A stretch of DNA of 64,000 bases from Chitinophagaceae bacterium LGM1 (GTDB taxonomy: Bacteria; Bacteroidota; Bacteroidia; Chitinophagales; Chitinophagaceae), in the NCBI GenBank assembly GCA_018604165.1, contig CP075895.1:1201501-1265500 (forward strand). The letters are read 5' to 3'. Positions 34,410 through 43,251 of the stretch are shown here, one piece after another. The first letter of the stretch is position 1; every line of letters starts with the position of its first letter. Both the position numbers and the translations under genes were made by a program. The notes below the pieces were generated by a model. That model searched no databases. It was not told where the DNA came from and saw only the letters and a program-made list of their open reading frames with translations.

Positions 34410-35000
34410 ATGAAAAAAGGTTCACTGCTATTAGTCGTTTTACTTGGTTTGTTGCTTATAGGCGGTTGTATGACCTGCAATGTGCAAAAATCATTAGTAA
34501 CGTTGGATGAAAATGCCAAAAGCAAATGGGCAGAAGTACAAAACCAATATCAACGCCGTGCCGACCTGGTACCTAATTTGGTAAACACAGTAAAAGGTGC
34601 AGCTAACTTCGAGCAAAAGACTTTGACCGATGTCATTAACGCACGTGCCAAAGCAACATCTATACAGGTAAACCCTGAAAATCTGACACCCGAAAAACTT
34701 CGGGAATTCCAAAGTGCACAAGGTGAATTGAGCCAGGCTCTTGGTAGGTTGATGGTAGTGTCTGAGGCATATCCTGAATTGAAAGCCAACCAAAATTTCC
34801 TTGCTCTGCAAGACCAGTTGGAAGGGACGGAAAACCGCATAACGGTTGCTCGTAAAAACTTCAACGATGCGGTGCAGGAATACAATACCAAGCTTCGCAT
34901 ATTCCCCAATAACATATTTGCAGGGATGATGGGCTTCAGCACAAAAGGTATGTTTGAGGCAGATGCTGCAGCACAAAAAGCACCAACAGTGCAATTTTAA
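34410..35000 (+). CDS. lemA: LemA family protein
   Basis: 196 residues. N-terminal hydrophobic segment (about 5-20) with LLLIGGC that may be a lipobox or membrane anchor. LemA core: WAEVQNQYQRRADLVPNLV, TDVINARAKAT and YPELKANQNFLALQDQLEG, long antiparallel helices. LemA proteins are membrane-linked and of unclear function. In Bacteroidota they are encoded with TPM-domain proteins, as here, and the three genes form one unit with gaps of 8 bp and a 1-bp overlap. Confidence 0.93.
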   Translation: MKKGSLLLVVLLGLLLIGGCMTCNVQKSLVTLDENAKSKWAEVQNQYQRRADLVPNLVNTVKGAANFEQKTLTDVINARAKATSIQVNPENLTPEKLREFQSAQGELSQALGRLMVVSEAYPELKANQNFLALQDQLEGTENRITVARKNFNDAVQEYNTKLRIFPNNIFAGMMGFSTKGMFEADAAAQKAPTVQF

Positions 35001-35008
35001 CTATCAGG

Positions 35009-35467
35009 ATGTTTCTTTTCAATAAAAAAAAGCCGCTACTTACTGCTGACGAACAGCAGCAGGTAGTGGCTTGTATTCGCGAGGCTGAGGGTAATACAAC
35101 AGGTGAACTACGCGTGTTTGTAGAAAGCAATTGCAGTTATGTAGATGCTATAGACAAGGCATGGGAACTGTTTCATAAGTTGGGTATGCACGCTACAGAA
35201 AGGCGAAATGCGGTATTGGTATACCTTGCTATAGACGACCATCAATATGCCATAGTGGGTGATAAAGAGATATATGAAAAAGCAGGCGGCGCATTGTTTT
35301 GGGAAAGCGCAGCAGCCAAGCTACGCCAACATCTGAAACAGGGCGAGATAGCTACTGGCTTGGCAAATTGTGTAAAAGAACTGGGCGTTGCTATGGCTAC
35401 CCATTTCCCGTACGACCCGACGATAACAAAGAATGAATTGCCCGACGAAATAGTATTTGGTAAATAA
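35009..35467 (+). CDS. TPM-domain protein (soluble)
   Basis: 152 residues with no signal peptide or membrane helix. TPM-domain features: EAEGNTTGELRVFVESN, RNAVLVYLAIDDHQYAIVGD, FWESAAAKLRQHLKQGEIATGL. TPM folds occur in Psb32/TLP18.3 and MOLO-1. Biochemistry in bacteria is unclear. Encoded between LemA and a second, membrane-anchored TPM protein, so the three probably act together at the membrane. Confidence 0.85.
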   Translation: MFLFNKKKPLLTADEQQQVVACIREAEGNTTGELRVFVESNCSYVDAIDKAWELFHKLGMHATERRNAVLVYLAIDDHQYAIVGDKEIYEKAGGALFWESAAAKLRQHLKQGEIATGLANCVKELGVAMATHFPYDPTITKNELPDEIVFGK

Positions 35468-36273
35468 TGAACCGCTTCAAATCATCTACCCGAATAATCG
35501 TTACGCTGCTGTTGAGTGTATTGTCTTTTACATACACTTGGGCAGGTGATGGCGATTTTCCGCCTAAGCCCAACCCGCCGAGGCTGGTAAACGATTTGGC
35601 AGGTATGATGTCCGGCACAGAAGCAGCACAATTAGAAGCCAAATTGCTGGAGTACGAAAAAACATCCTCTACACAAATAACGGTAGTAACTGTTAAAAGT
35701 ATTGGGCTATATGATGTAGCTGAATATGCCATAGAATTGGGCAATCGTTGGGGGGTAGGACAGAAAGGAAAAGATAATGGTGTGCTTATACTCGCATCTC
35801 GCGACGACAGGAAAGTAAACATATCAGTAGGCTACGGGCTTGAGGGTGCATTAACCGATGCACTGAGCGGGCGCATCATCCGCAACGAAATAGTACCTTA
35901 TTTCAAAGCTGCCGATTATTATGGTGGTTTTGCAAAAGCTGCTGATGCCATCATATTGGCTACAAAAGGGGAGTACACAGCAGATGATAAACCCGCTAAG
36001 GGTGGTAAACCTGGTCCGTTGGTTATTATATTGCTGATCGTATTGGTCTATGTCATACTATGGATTATCAGCAAAATAGGTGGCGGTGGTGGTGGCTCTT
36101 ATATGAGTGGGCGTGGCTACCGTGGCTGGGGCAATAGCGGTTGGGGTGGTTTTACAGGTGGTGGCCTCGGCGGTGGTAGTTGGGGTGGCGGCGGACGTAG
36201 TAGTGGTGGCGGTGGTTTTGGGGGCTTTGGTGGTGGTAGTTTTGGCGGCGGCGGAGCAAGCGGCAGTTGGTAA
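35467..36273 (+). CDS. TPM-domain membrane protein with Gly-rich tail (YgcG-like)
   Basis: 268 residues. Signal peptide to about residue 24, periplasmic TPM domain (about 35-165; LVNDLAGMMSGTEAAQLEAK, TQITVVTVKSIG, NGVLILASRDDRKV), one transmembrane helix (about 180-200) and a C-terminal tail of about 65 residues composed mostly of Gly, Ser and Trp repeats. The tail's DNA is G-rich and repetitive (36085-36270) and makes long shadow frames. The start overlaps the previous stop by 1 bp (TAATG). Role unknown; closes the LemA operon before a terminator at 36306. Confidence 0.88.
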   Translation: MNRFKSSTRIIVTLLLSVLSFTYTWAGDGDFPPKPNPPRLVNDLAGMMSGTEAAQLEAKLLEYEKTSSTQITVVTVKSIGLYDVAEYAIELGNRWGVGQKGKDNGVLILASRDDRKVNISVGYGLEGALTDALSGRIIRNEIVPYFKAADYYGGFAKAADAIILATKGEYTADDKPAKGGKPGPLVIILLIVLVYVILWIISKIGGGGGGSYMSGRGYRGWGNSGWGGFTGGGLGGGSWGGGGRSSGGGGFGGFGGGSFGGGGASGSW

Positions 36274-36305
36274 ATATCAGGTAAATAATAATGTGGCTAA
36301 ATATG

Positions 36306-36337
36306 AAAGCATCAGTGTACGCATTGATGCTTTTTGC
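36306..36337 (+). terminator. Rho-independent terminator after the LemA/TPM operon
   Basis: AAAGCATCA / TGATGCTTT (36306-36314 with 36325-36333), 10-nt loop, followed by T residues. It separates the operon from the cytochrome oxidase genes. Confidence 0.7.
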
Positions 36338-36339
36338 AT

Positions 36340-36347
36340 TACCTTTG
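36340..36347 (+). promoter_or_regulatory. Candidate -7 box of the cytochrome oxidase locus
   Basis: TACCTTTG fits TANNTTTG, 35 bp before the heme O synthase start and just after the preceding terminator. No clear -33 element. Confidence 0.35.
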
Positions 36348-36382
36348 TGCCACTTTTTTCATTAAGCCACTGTTAAATTTTA

Positions 36383-37282
36383 ATGTTGCAGGAAGCGCCT
36401 ATAAAGGCTAAAAAGCAAATGCTGCTCGGCGGTAAGTTCAAAGACTACAGTCAGCTATTGAAGCCCAACCTCAGCTTCATGGTGGTTTTTTCCAGTGTTA
36501 TAGGTTATTTATTGGCTCCGGGCATCAGTTTCGAGTGGGATAAGGTGCTCATTTTGTTTGCAGGTGGCATACTCGTTACAGGTGGTGCCAACACCATCAA
36601 CCAGATATTGGAGCGCGAGGGAGATGCCCAAATGAAGCGTACTATGATACGCCCCCTGCCAGATGGACGCATGGGTACTACCGAGGCTTGGATTGTAGCT
36701 GCCATAGCAGGCTTCAGCGGTGCATTGTTATTGGGTTATTTCTTCAACCCGCTTACTGGCTTTTTGAGTTTTACTTCTTTAATACTTTATGGTTTTGCTT
36801 ATACGCCCATGAAGCGTGTACACCCCGTTGCGGTACTGATAGGTGCTATACCTGGCGCATTACCTCCACTATTAGGTTGGGTTGCAGCGACTGGCAGCCT
36901 TGGTGTAGGCGGATGGGTATTGTTTCTTATACAATTCTTCTGGCAGTTTCCTCACTACTGGGCTATTGGCTGGGTAGGGTACGATGAGTATATAAAAGCA
37001 GGCATCAGTATGTTGCCATCGCAAGAGCGTGGCTCGCGCTTTACGGCTTTGCAATGTATGTTTTACAGTATTGTATTGATACCATTAGCTATTGTACCTC
37101 GAGTAGTGGGCATGACGGATAACATCGGCATGTGGGTAACGATACTGGCAGGTGCTTTTTACTTTGCTGCTTCAGTAAGGTTCTATATTAAAAACGATTA
37201 TAAAACGGCTAAGGGCGTCATGTTTGCCTCATTCATATACCTGCCAACCGTTTTGCTTGCTTTGTTGTTTGATAAGATGTAA
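36383..37282 (+). CDS. cyoE: Heme O synthase (protoheme IX farnesyltransferase)
   Basis: 299 residues, UbiA superfamily with eight or nine membrane helices. The first Asp-rich site is NTINQILEREGDAQMKRT with TMIRPLP, and the second is GYDEYIKAGISML. It joins farnesyl diphosphate to heme B to make heme O, needed for heme-copper oxidases. It opens a block of oxidase genes (36383-40675) all on the plus strand. Subunits I and II are not in the window and must be encoded elsewhere. Confidence 0.93.
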   Translation: MLQEAPIKAKKQMLLGGKFKDYSQLLKPNLSFMVVFSSVIGYLLAPGISFEWDKVLILFAGGILVTGGANTINQILEREGDAQMKRTMIRPLPDGRMGTTEAWIVAAIAGFSGALLLGYFFNPLTGFLSFTSLILYGFAYTPMKRVHPVAVLIGAIPGALPPLLGWVAATGSLGVGGWVLFLIQFFWQFPHYWAIGWVGYDEYIKAGISMLPSQERGSRFTALQCMFYSIVLIPLAIVPRVVGMTDNIGMWVTILAGAFYFAASVRFYIKNDYKTAKGVMFASFIYLPTVLLALLFDKM

Positions 37283-37293
37283 AAACGAGTAAA

Positions 37294-37869
37294 ATGATGG
37301 AAAGAACAATGCAACAAAACACAGAAAGAAAGAAGATACACCCCCATAAATTTGCCCTGTGGGTAGCTATGGGCAGCATTATCATGATGTTTGCAGGGTT
37401 GACGAGTGCATATATAGTACGTAAATCGCAAGGAAATTGGGTAGAATACCACTTACCGCCTGTATTTTGGGTATCAACCATTGCTATATTACTGAGCAGC
37501 ATTACTATGATTTTGGGCATCCGTGCATTCAAAAACCGTGCAATGGCAAAGTTCAAAGCCATGATGTGGCTTACGATAATATTAGGTGTTGCATTTGCCA
37601 TATTGCAATATGTAGGTTTTAAGATATTGTATGCTCAAAACATACGTGTTGATGGTAATCCGAGCGAATCTTTTGTGTTTATTATAGCAGGTTTGCACCT
37701 TTTGCACATTTTGGGTGGGATAATTGCTTTATTGATTGTATTTTTCAGGGCCAGTAGAACAAGGGTAAAGGTTTACAATGCAGTGGGTTTGGAAATAGCT
37801 GGTGCATATTGGCACTTTGTAGATGTATTGTGGATTTATTTATTTGTGTTCTTTCTGGCAAATCAATAA
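37294..37869 (+). CDS. Cytochrome c oxidase subunit III-like protein (short paralogue)
   Basis: 191 residues with five membrane helices. LWVAMGSIIMMFAGLTSAYIV is the typical subunit III opening (first of five helices), VAFAILQYVGFKIL and FVFIIAGLHLLHILGG follow, and GLEIAGAYWHFVDVLWIYLF is the conserved subunit III ending with WHFVD. It is shorter than the second copy at 37936, as in other Bacteroidota oxidase loci with tandem subunit III genes (recalled from memory). It starts 11 bp after cyoE. Confidence 0.88.
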   Translation: MMERTMQQNTERKKIHPHKFALWVAMGSIIMMFAGLTSAYIVRKSQGNWVEYHLPPVFWVSTIAILLSSITMILGIRAFKNRAMAKFKAMMWLTIILGVAFAILQYVGFKILYAQNIRVDGNPSESFVFIIAGLHLLHILGGIIALLIVFFRASRTRVKVYNAVGLEIAGAYWHFVDVLWIYLFVFFLANQ

Positions 37870-37935
37870 AATTGTTTCGAAATTTGCGCACGATTCACAA
37901 CTAACTGATTAAAAAAATAGTAATTCAATCTATCT

Positions 37936-38673
37936 ATGTCACAAGCTACAACAGCAGAAACTAAAGTATGGGGCGGCGGGCGTTCACCGTTCAACGTGAG
38001 CTACGGAAAAATGATGATGTGGTTCTTCCTGCTTTCCGATGCTTTTACTTTCAGCGCGTTCCTTATTTCTTACGGTACAAAACGCTTTTTCAGCGAGGTA
38101 TGGCCAGATGCCAATAGCGTATTCCACGCTTTCCCATTCATGGGCCATGCAGACCTACCATTGTTGTTTGTGAGTTTGATGACCTTTATACTCATCATGA
38201 GTTCGGTAACGATGGTACTGGCTGTACACTGTGGCCACTATGGCGACCGTCAGGGTGTTACTAAATGGTTGTTGTGGACGATAGTGGGCGGTATATGCTT
38301 CCTTAGCTGTCAGGCTTGGGAGTGGACGCACCTAGCACACCAGACAGGTGGCCTATGGGGAACATTTGTTGACCCTGCTACACCTGTAGATAAATTTGAA
38401 CACTTTTTCAAACATGGAACAATAACGGCTGCTAATACAACTGCAGCCCTTGAAGCATCGCACAGCTTCTATAACTACTTCTTCACAATTACCGGCTTCC
38501 ACGGCGGGCACGTTGCCAGTGGTGTAGTATTGCTAATTATGGCATTGATAAACACAGTCAATGGTACGTACGATAATCGTGGTCACTACGAGATGATAGA
38601 AAAAGTAGGTCTTTACTGGCACTTTGTAGATTTGGTATGGGTATTCGTATTCACTTGCTTCTACTTGCTATAA
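37936..38673 (+). CDS. Cytochrome c oxidase subunit III
   Basis: 245 residues. NVSYGKMMMWFFLLSDAFTFSAFLI, split across helix I-II, then FLISYGTKRFF; ITGFHGGHVASGVVLLI and EKVGLYWHFVDLVWVFVF are hallmark subunit III motifs. An insertion in the middle (about 130-175) differs from the short paralogue. Non-catalytic subunit that stabilises subunit I and the proton path. It follows the short paralogue by 66 bp, and subunit IV follows. Confidence 0.92.
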   Translation: MSQATTAETKVWGGGRSPFNVSYGKMMMWFFLLSDAFTFSAFLISYGTKRFFSEVWPDANSVFHAFPFMGHADLPLLFVSLMTFILIMSSVTMVLAVHCGHYGDRQGVTKWLLWTIVGGICFLSCQAWEWTHLAHQTGGLWGTFVDPATPVDKFEHFFKHGTITAANTTAALEASHSFYNYFFTITGFHGGHVASGVVLLIMALINTVNGTYDNRGHYEMIEKVGLYWHFVDLVWVFVFTCFYLL

Positions 38674-38719
38674 TCGTCAACAACAAAACTAATATCACAA
38701 TATTAAAAATATTATACTA

Positions 38720-39136
38720 ATGTCAGCTCATCATACAAGCGATAACATACAACACCTGTACGAAGGCGATCAGTCGAAACTGTACTCTGGTGTTATGGCA
38801 CATCACACAGACATCAACTCTACCGAAAGTAAAAAACAAGTAGGCCGTATCTGGAAAGTGTTTTGGATACTGCTGGTTATAACGGTAGTAGAGGTAGTAG
38901 TAGGTATGTTCTTCAGCCACTCTATGCCGCGTGCATTGGTTAATTTCTTCTTCCTTGCATTGACCATACTGAAAGCGGGTTACATCGTATCAGTTTTCAT
39001 GCACTTGGGCGATGAGGTGAAGAGTTTTATGATTACGGTATTGATACCATTGGCGTTGTTTATATGGTTCATCATAGCGTTCCTGTACGATGGTGGTTTT
39101 TGGTTGGAAATGAATACTACAGTGCCTATCAGGTAA
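38720..39136 (+). CDS. Cytochrome c oxidase subunit IV-like protein
   Basis: 138 residues. Hydrophilic N-terminal 45 residues rich in His and Asp, then three membrane helices (about 50-70, 75-98, 105-125), as in COX4 / CyoD-type small subunits. VNFFFLALTILKAGYIVSVF and HLGDEVKSF are family features. Non-catalytic part of the oxidase. 46 bp after subunit III. Confidence 0.85.
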   Translation: MSAHHTSDNIQHLYEGDQSKLYSGVMAHHTDINSTESKKQVGRIWKVFWILLVITVVEVVVGMFFSHSMPRALVNFFFLALTILKAGYIVSVFMHLGDEVKSFMITVLIPLALFIWFIIAFLYDGGFWLEMNTTVPIR

Positions 39137-39170
39137 ACAATATGCCTGCACAGGTGTTTTAGATAACGAG

Positions 39171-39878
39171 ATGAAACAAAAAAAGACAGGTTCAAGATTC
39201 ATTATAGGTATAGCGGTAGCATTATTGTTACCGCTATCTTTTTGGTTAGTCATCAATATGCTATCCAAAGAGAAAATGCCTAAGCTGCCCAAATACTACA
39301 TAGCAGAGGGGTATGATACACAAGCTGAAGACAGCATATACCATCGGGTAGAAGAACTGACACTGACCAACCAGTTTGGCGAGCAGGTGTCGCTTAATAA
39401 AGACCTGAAAGGAAAGATGGTATTGGTAAATTTCTTTTTTACCAACTGCCCCAGCATCTGCCCGCAAATAAGCAGCAACATAGAAATGTTGCAGGATGCA
39501 TTCAAAAAAGACCCGAAGAAGAAAACCACTTTAGATACTGCCATACATTTTGTGTCAATAAGTGTAGACCCTGAGCGCGATTCTTTCCCTGCGTTGCGTG
39601 CCTATGCGGACAAGTACAAAGCCAACCCCGACCATTGGTGGTTTTTGACAGGCAACAGGCAAACTATCTATAACTTTGCCCGCAAACAGCTATTTGTTAC
39701 CATGCAAGAGGGGAGTGGGGGTATAGATGACTTCATCCATTCAGAAAAACTGGTACTGCTAGATAGTAACAGGTACATACGGGGCTACTATAATGGTAGG
39801 GATACAGCAGACATCATCCGCTGTGCAGACGATATAGTAATACTGACAAGACAAAAGAGAAAAAAGAAACAATCATAG
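39171..39878 (+). CDS. SCO family copper chaperone
   Basis: 235 residues. One N-terminal membrane helix (about 10-30), then a thioredoxin-like domain. FFTNCPSICPQ carries the CxxxC copper ligands, and the conserved His is in DDFIHSEKLVLLD. VSISVDPERDS is another SCO motif. It delivers copper to, or reduces, the CuA site of cytochrome oxidase subunit II. Placed among oxidase genes, 4 bp before the DUF420 gene. Confidence 0.93.
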   Translation: MKQKKTGSRFIIGIAVALLLPLSFWLVINMLSKEKMPKLPKYYIAEGYDTQAEDSIYHRVEELTLTNQFGEQVSLNKDLKGKMVLVNFFFTNCPSICPQISSNIEMLQDAFKKDPKKKTTLDTAIHFVSISVDPERDSFPALRAYADKYKANPDHWWFLTGNRQTIYNFARKQLFVTMQEGSGGIDDFIHSEKLVLLDSNRYIRGYYNGRDTADIIRCADDIVILTRQKRKKKQS

Positions 39879-39882
39879 GTTT

Positions 39883-40425
39883 ATGCTGACACCGATACTT
39901 AAAAAGAACGATAAGCAGGCAAGGTTACTGATACTCACCGTTTCATTCGTGGTTTTTGCCGCGGTGGTATCGTTGAAGTATATTAAAGTTGATGTGAACC
40001 TCGGCTTTGATGTACACGTCTTTGCCATGATAAATGCTATCATCAACTCTGCTGTATCTATACTGCTGGTAGCAGGATTAATAGCAGTAAAGCAAAAGAA
40101 ATATGTACAGCACAAAAACATCATGTTGGCAGCCATTGTATTGTCGGTGTTGTTTTTAGTGTCTTATATAGCACATCATTTACTGGCTGGCGATACTAAA
40201 TTTGGTGGTGAGGGTACTATCAGGTTGGTGTACTTTATCATCCTTATTACACACATTTTCCTTGCGGCAGTTATTTTGCCATTTATCCTGTTTACTGCCT
40301 ATCGCTCGCTGACTGGAGAATATGATAAACACAAGAAGCTGGCAAGGTACACTTGGCCTTTGTGGCTCTATGTAAGTGTTACGGGTGTTATTGTGTACCT
40401 AATGATTTCGCCTTACTACACCTGA
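39883..40425 (+). CDS. DUF420 membrane protein
   Basis: 180 residues with about five membrane helices. VFAMINAIINSAVSILLVAG, VQHKNIMLAAIVLS and YKLAR-like KLARYTWPLWLYVSVTGVIV are typical DUF420 blocks. The family travels with SCO and oxidase genes and probably assists cytochrome oxidase assembly; its mechanism is unknown. It starts 4 bp after the SCO gene. Confidence 0.88.
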   Translation: MLTPILKKNDKQARLLILTVSFVVFAAVVSLKYIKVDVNLGFDVHVFAMINAIINSAVSILLVAGLIAVKQKKYVQHKNIMLAAIVLSVLFLVSYIAHHLLAGDTKFGGEGTIRLVYFIILITHIFLAAVILPFILFTAYRSLTGEYDKHKKLARYTWPLWLYVSVTGVIVYLMISPYYT

Positions 40426-40459
40426 TTTTGAGATTAGATAAAAGTCGTAACTTTAGTAT

Positions 40460-40675
40460 ATGAAAAAGTGGTTGTTGATAGCGTTGTTGTTATTTGCCGT
40501 AAATCAATCTGCAAAAGCACAAGGTTGTGCCATGTGTACTAAAACAGCAGCAGGGTTGGATGAAAAAAGTGCACGTGGGCTGAATGGTGGTATCTTGTAC
40601 TTAGCCATGTTGCCATTAGGTATATTAGGTACGGTAGGCTTCATTTGGTGGAAGCACAACAGGGCAGAAGTATAA
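40460..40675 (+). CDS. Small CxxC membrane protein at the oxidase locus
   Basis: 71 residues. Signal peptide to about residue 20 (KAQ), mature N-terminus GCAMCTKTAAGLDEKSARG with a CxxC pair, then one membrane helix (about 43-63) and a short basic tail. It looks like a tiny membrane-anchored thiol or metal-binding protein exposed to the periplasm. It closes the oxidase block 34 bp after DUF420. Function not established, but context suggests oxidase maturation. Confidence 0.75.
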   Translation: MKKWLLIALLLFAVNQSAKAQGCAMCTKTAAGLDEKSARGLNGGILYLAMLPLGILGTVGFIWWKHNRAEV

Positions 40676-40710
40676 TTCTTAATTCTCCAATCTAACATAA
40701 TGTTTGCCGT

Positions 40711-41433
40711 ATGAAGAATGTATCATTGTTATTATTTGTACTGGCAACAACATTTGTTTCCTGCAAAAGAAGTGAGGAAAAGGATAGTGGCGAAGTTGTA
40801 ACGAAAGATTACAGCGTTACAGCTTTCACATCTATAGACATCAGCGCACCTATAGACGCCGAAATAAAGATAGCCAATGTAGCACAGCCTACTGTTACCA
40901 TCAAAGGCTATGGCAATCTTGTAAAAAAGATAAAGTGCGAAGTAAAGAACGGCGTGCTTGAAATATCAAAAGAGCGCATCATCAGTTTCGTTACAGATAA
41001 AGATATTGTTGCAGAAATAACTATGCCTTCGCTCACCGCGCTTACCATCAAGGGTGCTGCCGATGCGGTAATAACCGGTAAGCTAACGGGCAGTTCGTTT
41101 CGCTTGCAGGTAAAAGGTGCCGGCGATGTAGATATAGAAGATTTGCAGGTTGCCAATTTCGAAAGCACTGTCTCCGGCGCAGGCGATTTGAAAGTAAAAG
41201 CGGGTGCTGTTAATGTAGCTAACATAAGCGTGGCAGGTGCGGGCGATGTAGATGCATATGGTTTGCAGATAAAGCAGCTAAGAGCTAGAATATCGGGTGC
41301 GGGCGATATTGAAGCCAGCGTAACAGAAAGTATGGATGCTACTATTAATGGAGCGGGTTCTATCAGTTACAAAGGAAACCCATCTGTAAAGTCCGACATC
41401 AATGGGATAGGTTCTGTTGATAAGGCAGATTAA
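40711..41433 (+). CDS. DUF2807 (head-GIN-type) lipoprotein
   Basis: 240 residues. Lipobox FVSCK near residue 19. DUF2807 repeat-rich beta-helix: TSIDISAPIDAEIKIAN, LTIKGAADAVITGKL, AGDVDIEDLQV, AGAGDVDAYGL, INGAGSISYKG. The recurrent GAGD motif gives parallel beta rungs. Function unknown, envelope-located; common in Bacteroidota. 35 bp after the CxxC gene, so possibly part of the same transcript. Confidence 0.88.
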   Translation: MKNVSLLLFVLATTFVSCKRSEEKDSGEVVTKDYSVTAFTSIDISAPIDAEIKIANVAQPTVTIKGYGNLVKKIKCEVKNGVLEISKERIISFVTDKDIVAEITMPSLTALTIKGAADAVITGKLTGSSFRLQVKGAGDVDIEDLQVANFESTVSGAGDLKVKAGAVNVANISVAGAGDVDAYGLQIKQLRARISGAGDIEASVTESMDATINGAGSISYKGNPSVKSDINGIGSVDKAD

Positions 41434-41476
41434 TTAAAATAAATCAGTATATTCGGTATAAATAAAATTACCCGAT

Positions 41477-41923
41477 ATGCTTAAGTTTTTCTCTTCAAAA
41501 TTATTGTTGCTGACAGTTTTGTTTATGGGTTTTAACCTTGCCGCTAACGCACAGGCCGACCCCATAGAAAAAGTGTGGTACAATCAGGAAAAAACAGCCA
41601 AAATACAAGTGTATAAGGCTAAAGACGGCAAGTTCTATGGCAAAATGGTATGGCTGAAAGAACCATTGGAAAATGGCAAACCTAAAGTTGATAAAGAAAA
41701 CCCGGATGAAAAGAAGCGCAATACACCACTGATTGGTTTAATACTGCTGCGTGGGTTAGAAAAAGATGGCGATAAAGAGTATGACGGCGGCAAAATATAT
41801 GACCCCAAAAATGGTAAGACCTACTCTTGTAAAATAACCCACAAAGGCAATACGCTCGATTTGCGGGGTTTTGTAGGTATTTCTTTAATTGGCAGAACAT
41901 CCACCTGGACATTGGCAGATTAA
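41477..41923 (+). CDS. DUF2147 exported protein
   Basis: 148 residues. Signal peptide to about residue 25 (ANAQ). DUF2147 features: EKVWYNQEKTAKIQVYKAKD, GKFYGKMVWLKEP and GGKIYDPKNGKTYSCKI, then LRGFVGISLIGRTSTW. A small beta-barrel fold, probably periplasmic. Function unknown. Ends before a terminator at 41951. Confidence 0.88.
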   Translation: MLKFFSSKLLLLTVLFMGFNLAANAQADPIEKVWYNQEKTAKIQVYKAKDGKFYGKMVWLKEPLENGKPKVDKENPDEKKRNTPLIGLILLRGLEKDGDKEYDGGKIYDPKNGKTYSCKITHKGNTLDLRGFVGISLIGRTSTWTLAD

Positions 41924-41950
41924 CTGTATCCATAACATGATTTTATAAGC

Positions 41951-41978
41951 AAAAAGGCACTCTCGGGTGTCTTTTGTC
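41951..41978 (+). terminator. Rho-independent terminator after the DUF2147 gene
   Basis: AAAAGGCAC / GTGTCTTTT (one G-U pair) with the loop TCTCGG, followed by a T-rich stretch. Confidence 0.6.
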
Positions 41979-42061
41979 TTTGTTGCTAAAAGTTATTCAC
42001 ATATACAGATGTCAGTTGGGATTGTATATCAATTCATCACCAAAAAATCACACCAAATTGT

Positions 42062-42069
42062 TAGCTTTG
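42062..42069 (+). promoter_or_regulatory. Candidate -7 box of carA
   Basis: TAGCTTTG fits the TANNTTTG consensus 16 bp before the carA ATG, giving a very short leader. No convincing -33 element. Confidence 0.35.
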
Positions 42070-42085
42070 CACAATTTGTTTTTTT

Positions 42086-43207
42086 ATGCCTGCAACACAA
42101 GCTATTATTGTACCCGCGTATTTATTGTTGGAAGACGGCACTTTCCTGAAAGGAAAAGCTTTTGGAGCCAAAGGAACCAGTGGGGGGGAATTATGTTTTA
42201 ATACTGGGATGACCGGTTATCAAGAGGTGTTTACAGACCCTTCATATACTGGTCAAACGCTGATAATGAATACCGTTTATATAGGCAACTATGGTGTGAA
42301 AGCGGAAGATGTAGAGAGCGACTCGGTGAAAGTAAAAGGCGTTATATGCAAAAACATATCGCACCGATACAGCCGTATGACGGCAGATGATAGCCTTGAA
42401 AATTACTTTGTTAAAAACAATATTGTAGCCATCTACGATGTAGATACCCGTGCATTGGTACAACATGTACGCAATAAGGGAGCTATGAACTGCATCATCA
42501 GTACTGAAATAAGCGACCCTGCATTGCTGAAAGCTGAACTGGCAAAAGTACCATCTATGGATGGGCTTGAATTGTCATCTGTCATCAGCACCAAAGAGCC
42601 ATATACATTTGGCAACCCTGATGCAAGCATGCGCATAGCCGTGATGGATTTTGGTGTAAAACGCCACATCCTGCAATGTATGGCAGATAGAGGTGCATAC
42701 TTGAAAGTCTTTCCCGCTAAGACATCATACGCTACTGTAAAAGAGTTTCAACCGCATGGCGTGTTCATCAGCAACGGCCCGGGCGACCCTGCTTCTATGG
42801 ACTATGCAGTAAATACAGTAAGAGAAGCTGTTGAAGATAATAAGCCACTGTTTGGTATATGCCTCGGGCACCAATTACTGGCACGTGCTAATGACATACC
42901 CACATTCAAAATGCACCACGGACACAGGGGATTGAACCATCCTGTAAAGAACCTGATAACAGGCAGGAGCGAAATCACTACCCAAAACCACGGCTTTGGT
43001 GTTGTGCCGGAAGCAGCGCAAAATTCTGATAAAGTAGAAGTAACGCACATTAACCTGAACGACGGTTCAATAGAGGGCATACGCATGAAAAACAGGCCTG
43101 CTTTTTCTGTGCAATACCACCCGGAAAGTACACCCGGCCCGCACGATTCACGCTATCTTTTTGATGATTTCATCGCATTGATAAAGAAAGAGAACAACCT
43201 CAACTAA
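42086..43207 (+). CDS. carA: Carbamoyl-phosphate synthase small subunit
   Basis: 373 residues. The N-terminal domain has GTSGGELCFNTGMTGYQE. The C-terminal class I glutamine amidotransferase has nucleophile Cys259 in LFGICLGHQLL, and His345 and Glu347 in SVQYHPESTPGP. It hydrolyses glutamine and passes ammonia to CarB for carbamoyl phosphate in arginine and pyrimidine synthesis. carB is not adjacent. The gene includes a G7 run at 42182-42188 coding Gly-Gly. Confidence 0.95.
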   Translation: MPATQAIIVPAYLLLEDGTFLKGKAFGAKGTSGGELCFNTGMTGYQEVFTDPSYTGQTLIMNTVYIGNYGVKAEDVESDSVKVKGVICKNISHRYSRMTADDSLENYFVKNNIVAIYDVDTRALVQHVRNKGAMNCIISTEISDPALLKAELAKVPSMDGLELSSVISTKEPYTFGNPDASMRIAVMDFGVKRHILQCMADRGAYLKVFPAKTSYATVKEFQPHGVFISNGPGDPASMDYAVNTVREAVEDNKPLFGICLGHQLLARANDIPTFKMHHGHRGLNHPVKNLITGRSEITTQNHGFGVVPEAAQNSDKVEVTHINLNDGSIEGIRMKNRPAFSVQYHPESTPGPHDSRYLFDDFIALIKKENNLN

Positions 43208-43251
43208 ATACGATAAGTATTATATTGTACGCAAATAACTAAAGCCTTTTG

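Noticed and set aside
34494-34994. 166-residue minus-strand open frame
   Set aside because: Shadow of lemA; cysteine-rich low-likelihood protein without a start context.
36085-36270. Repetitive G-rich DNA, considered as a CRISPR or tandem-repeat locus
   Set aside because: It encodes the Gly-rich tail of the TPM protein in frame. There are no regular spacers or repeat units of fixed length.
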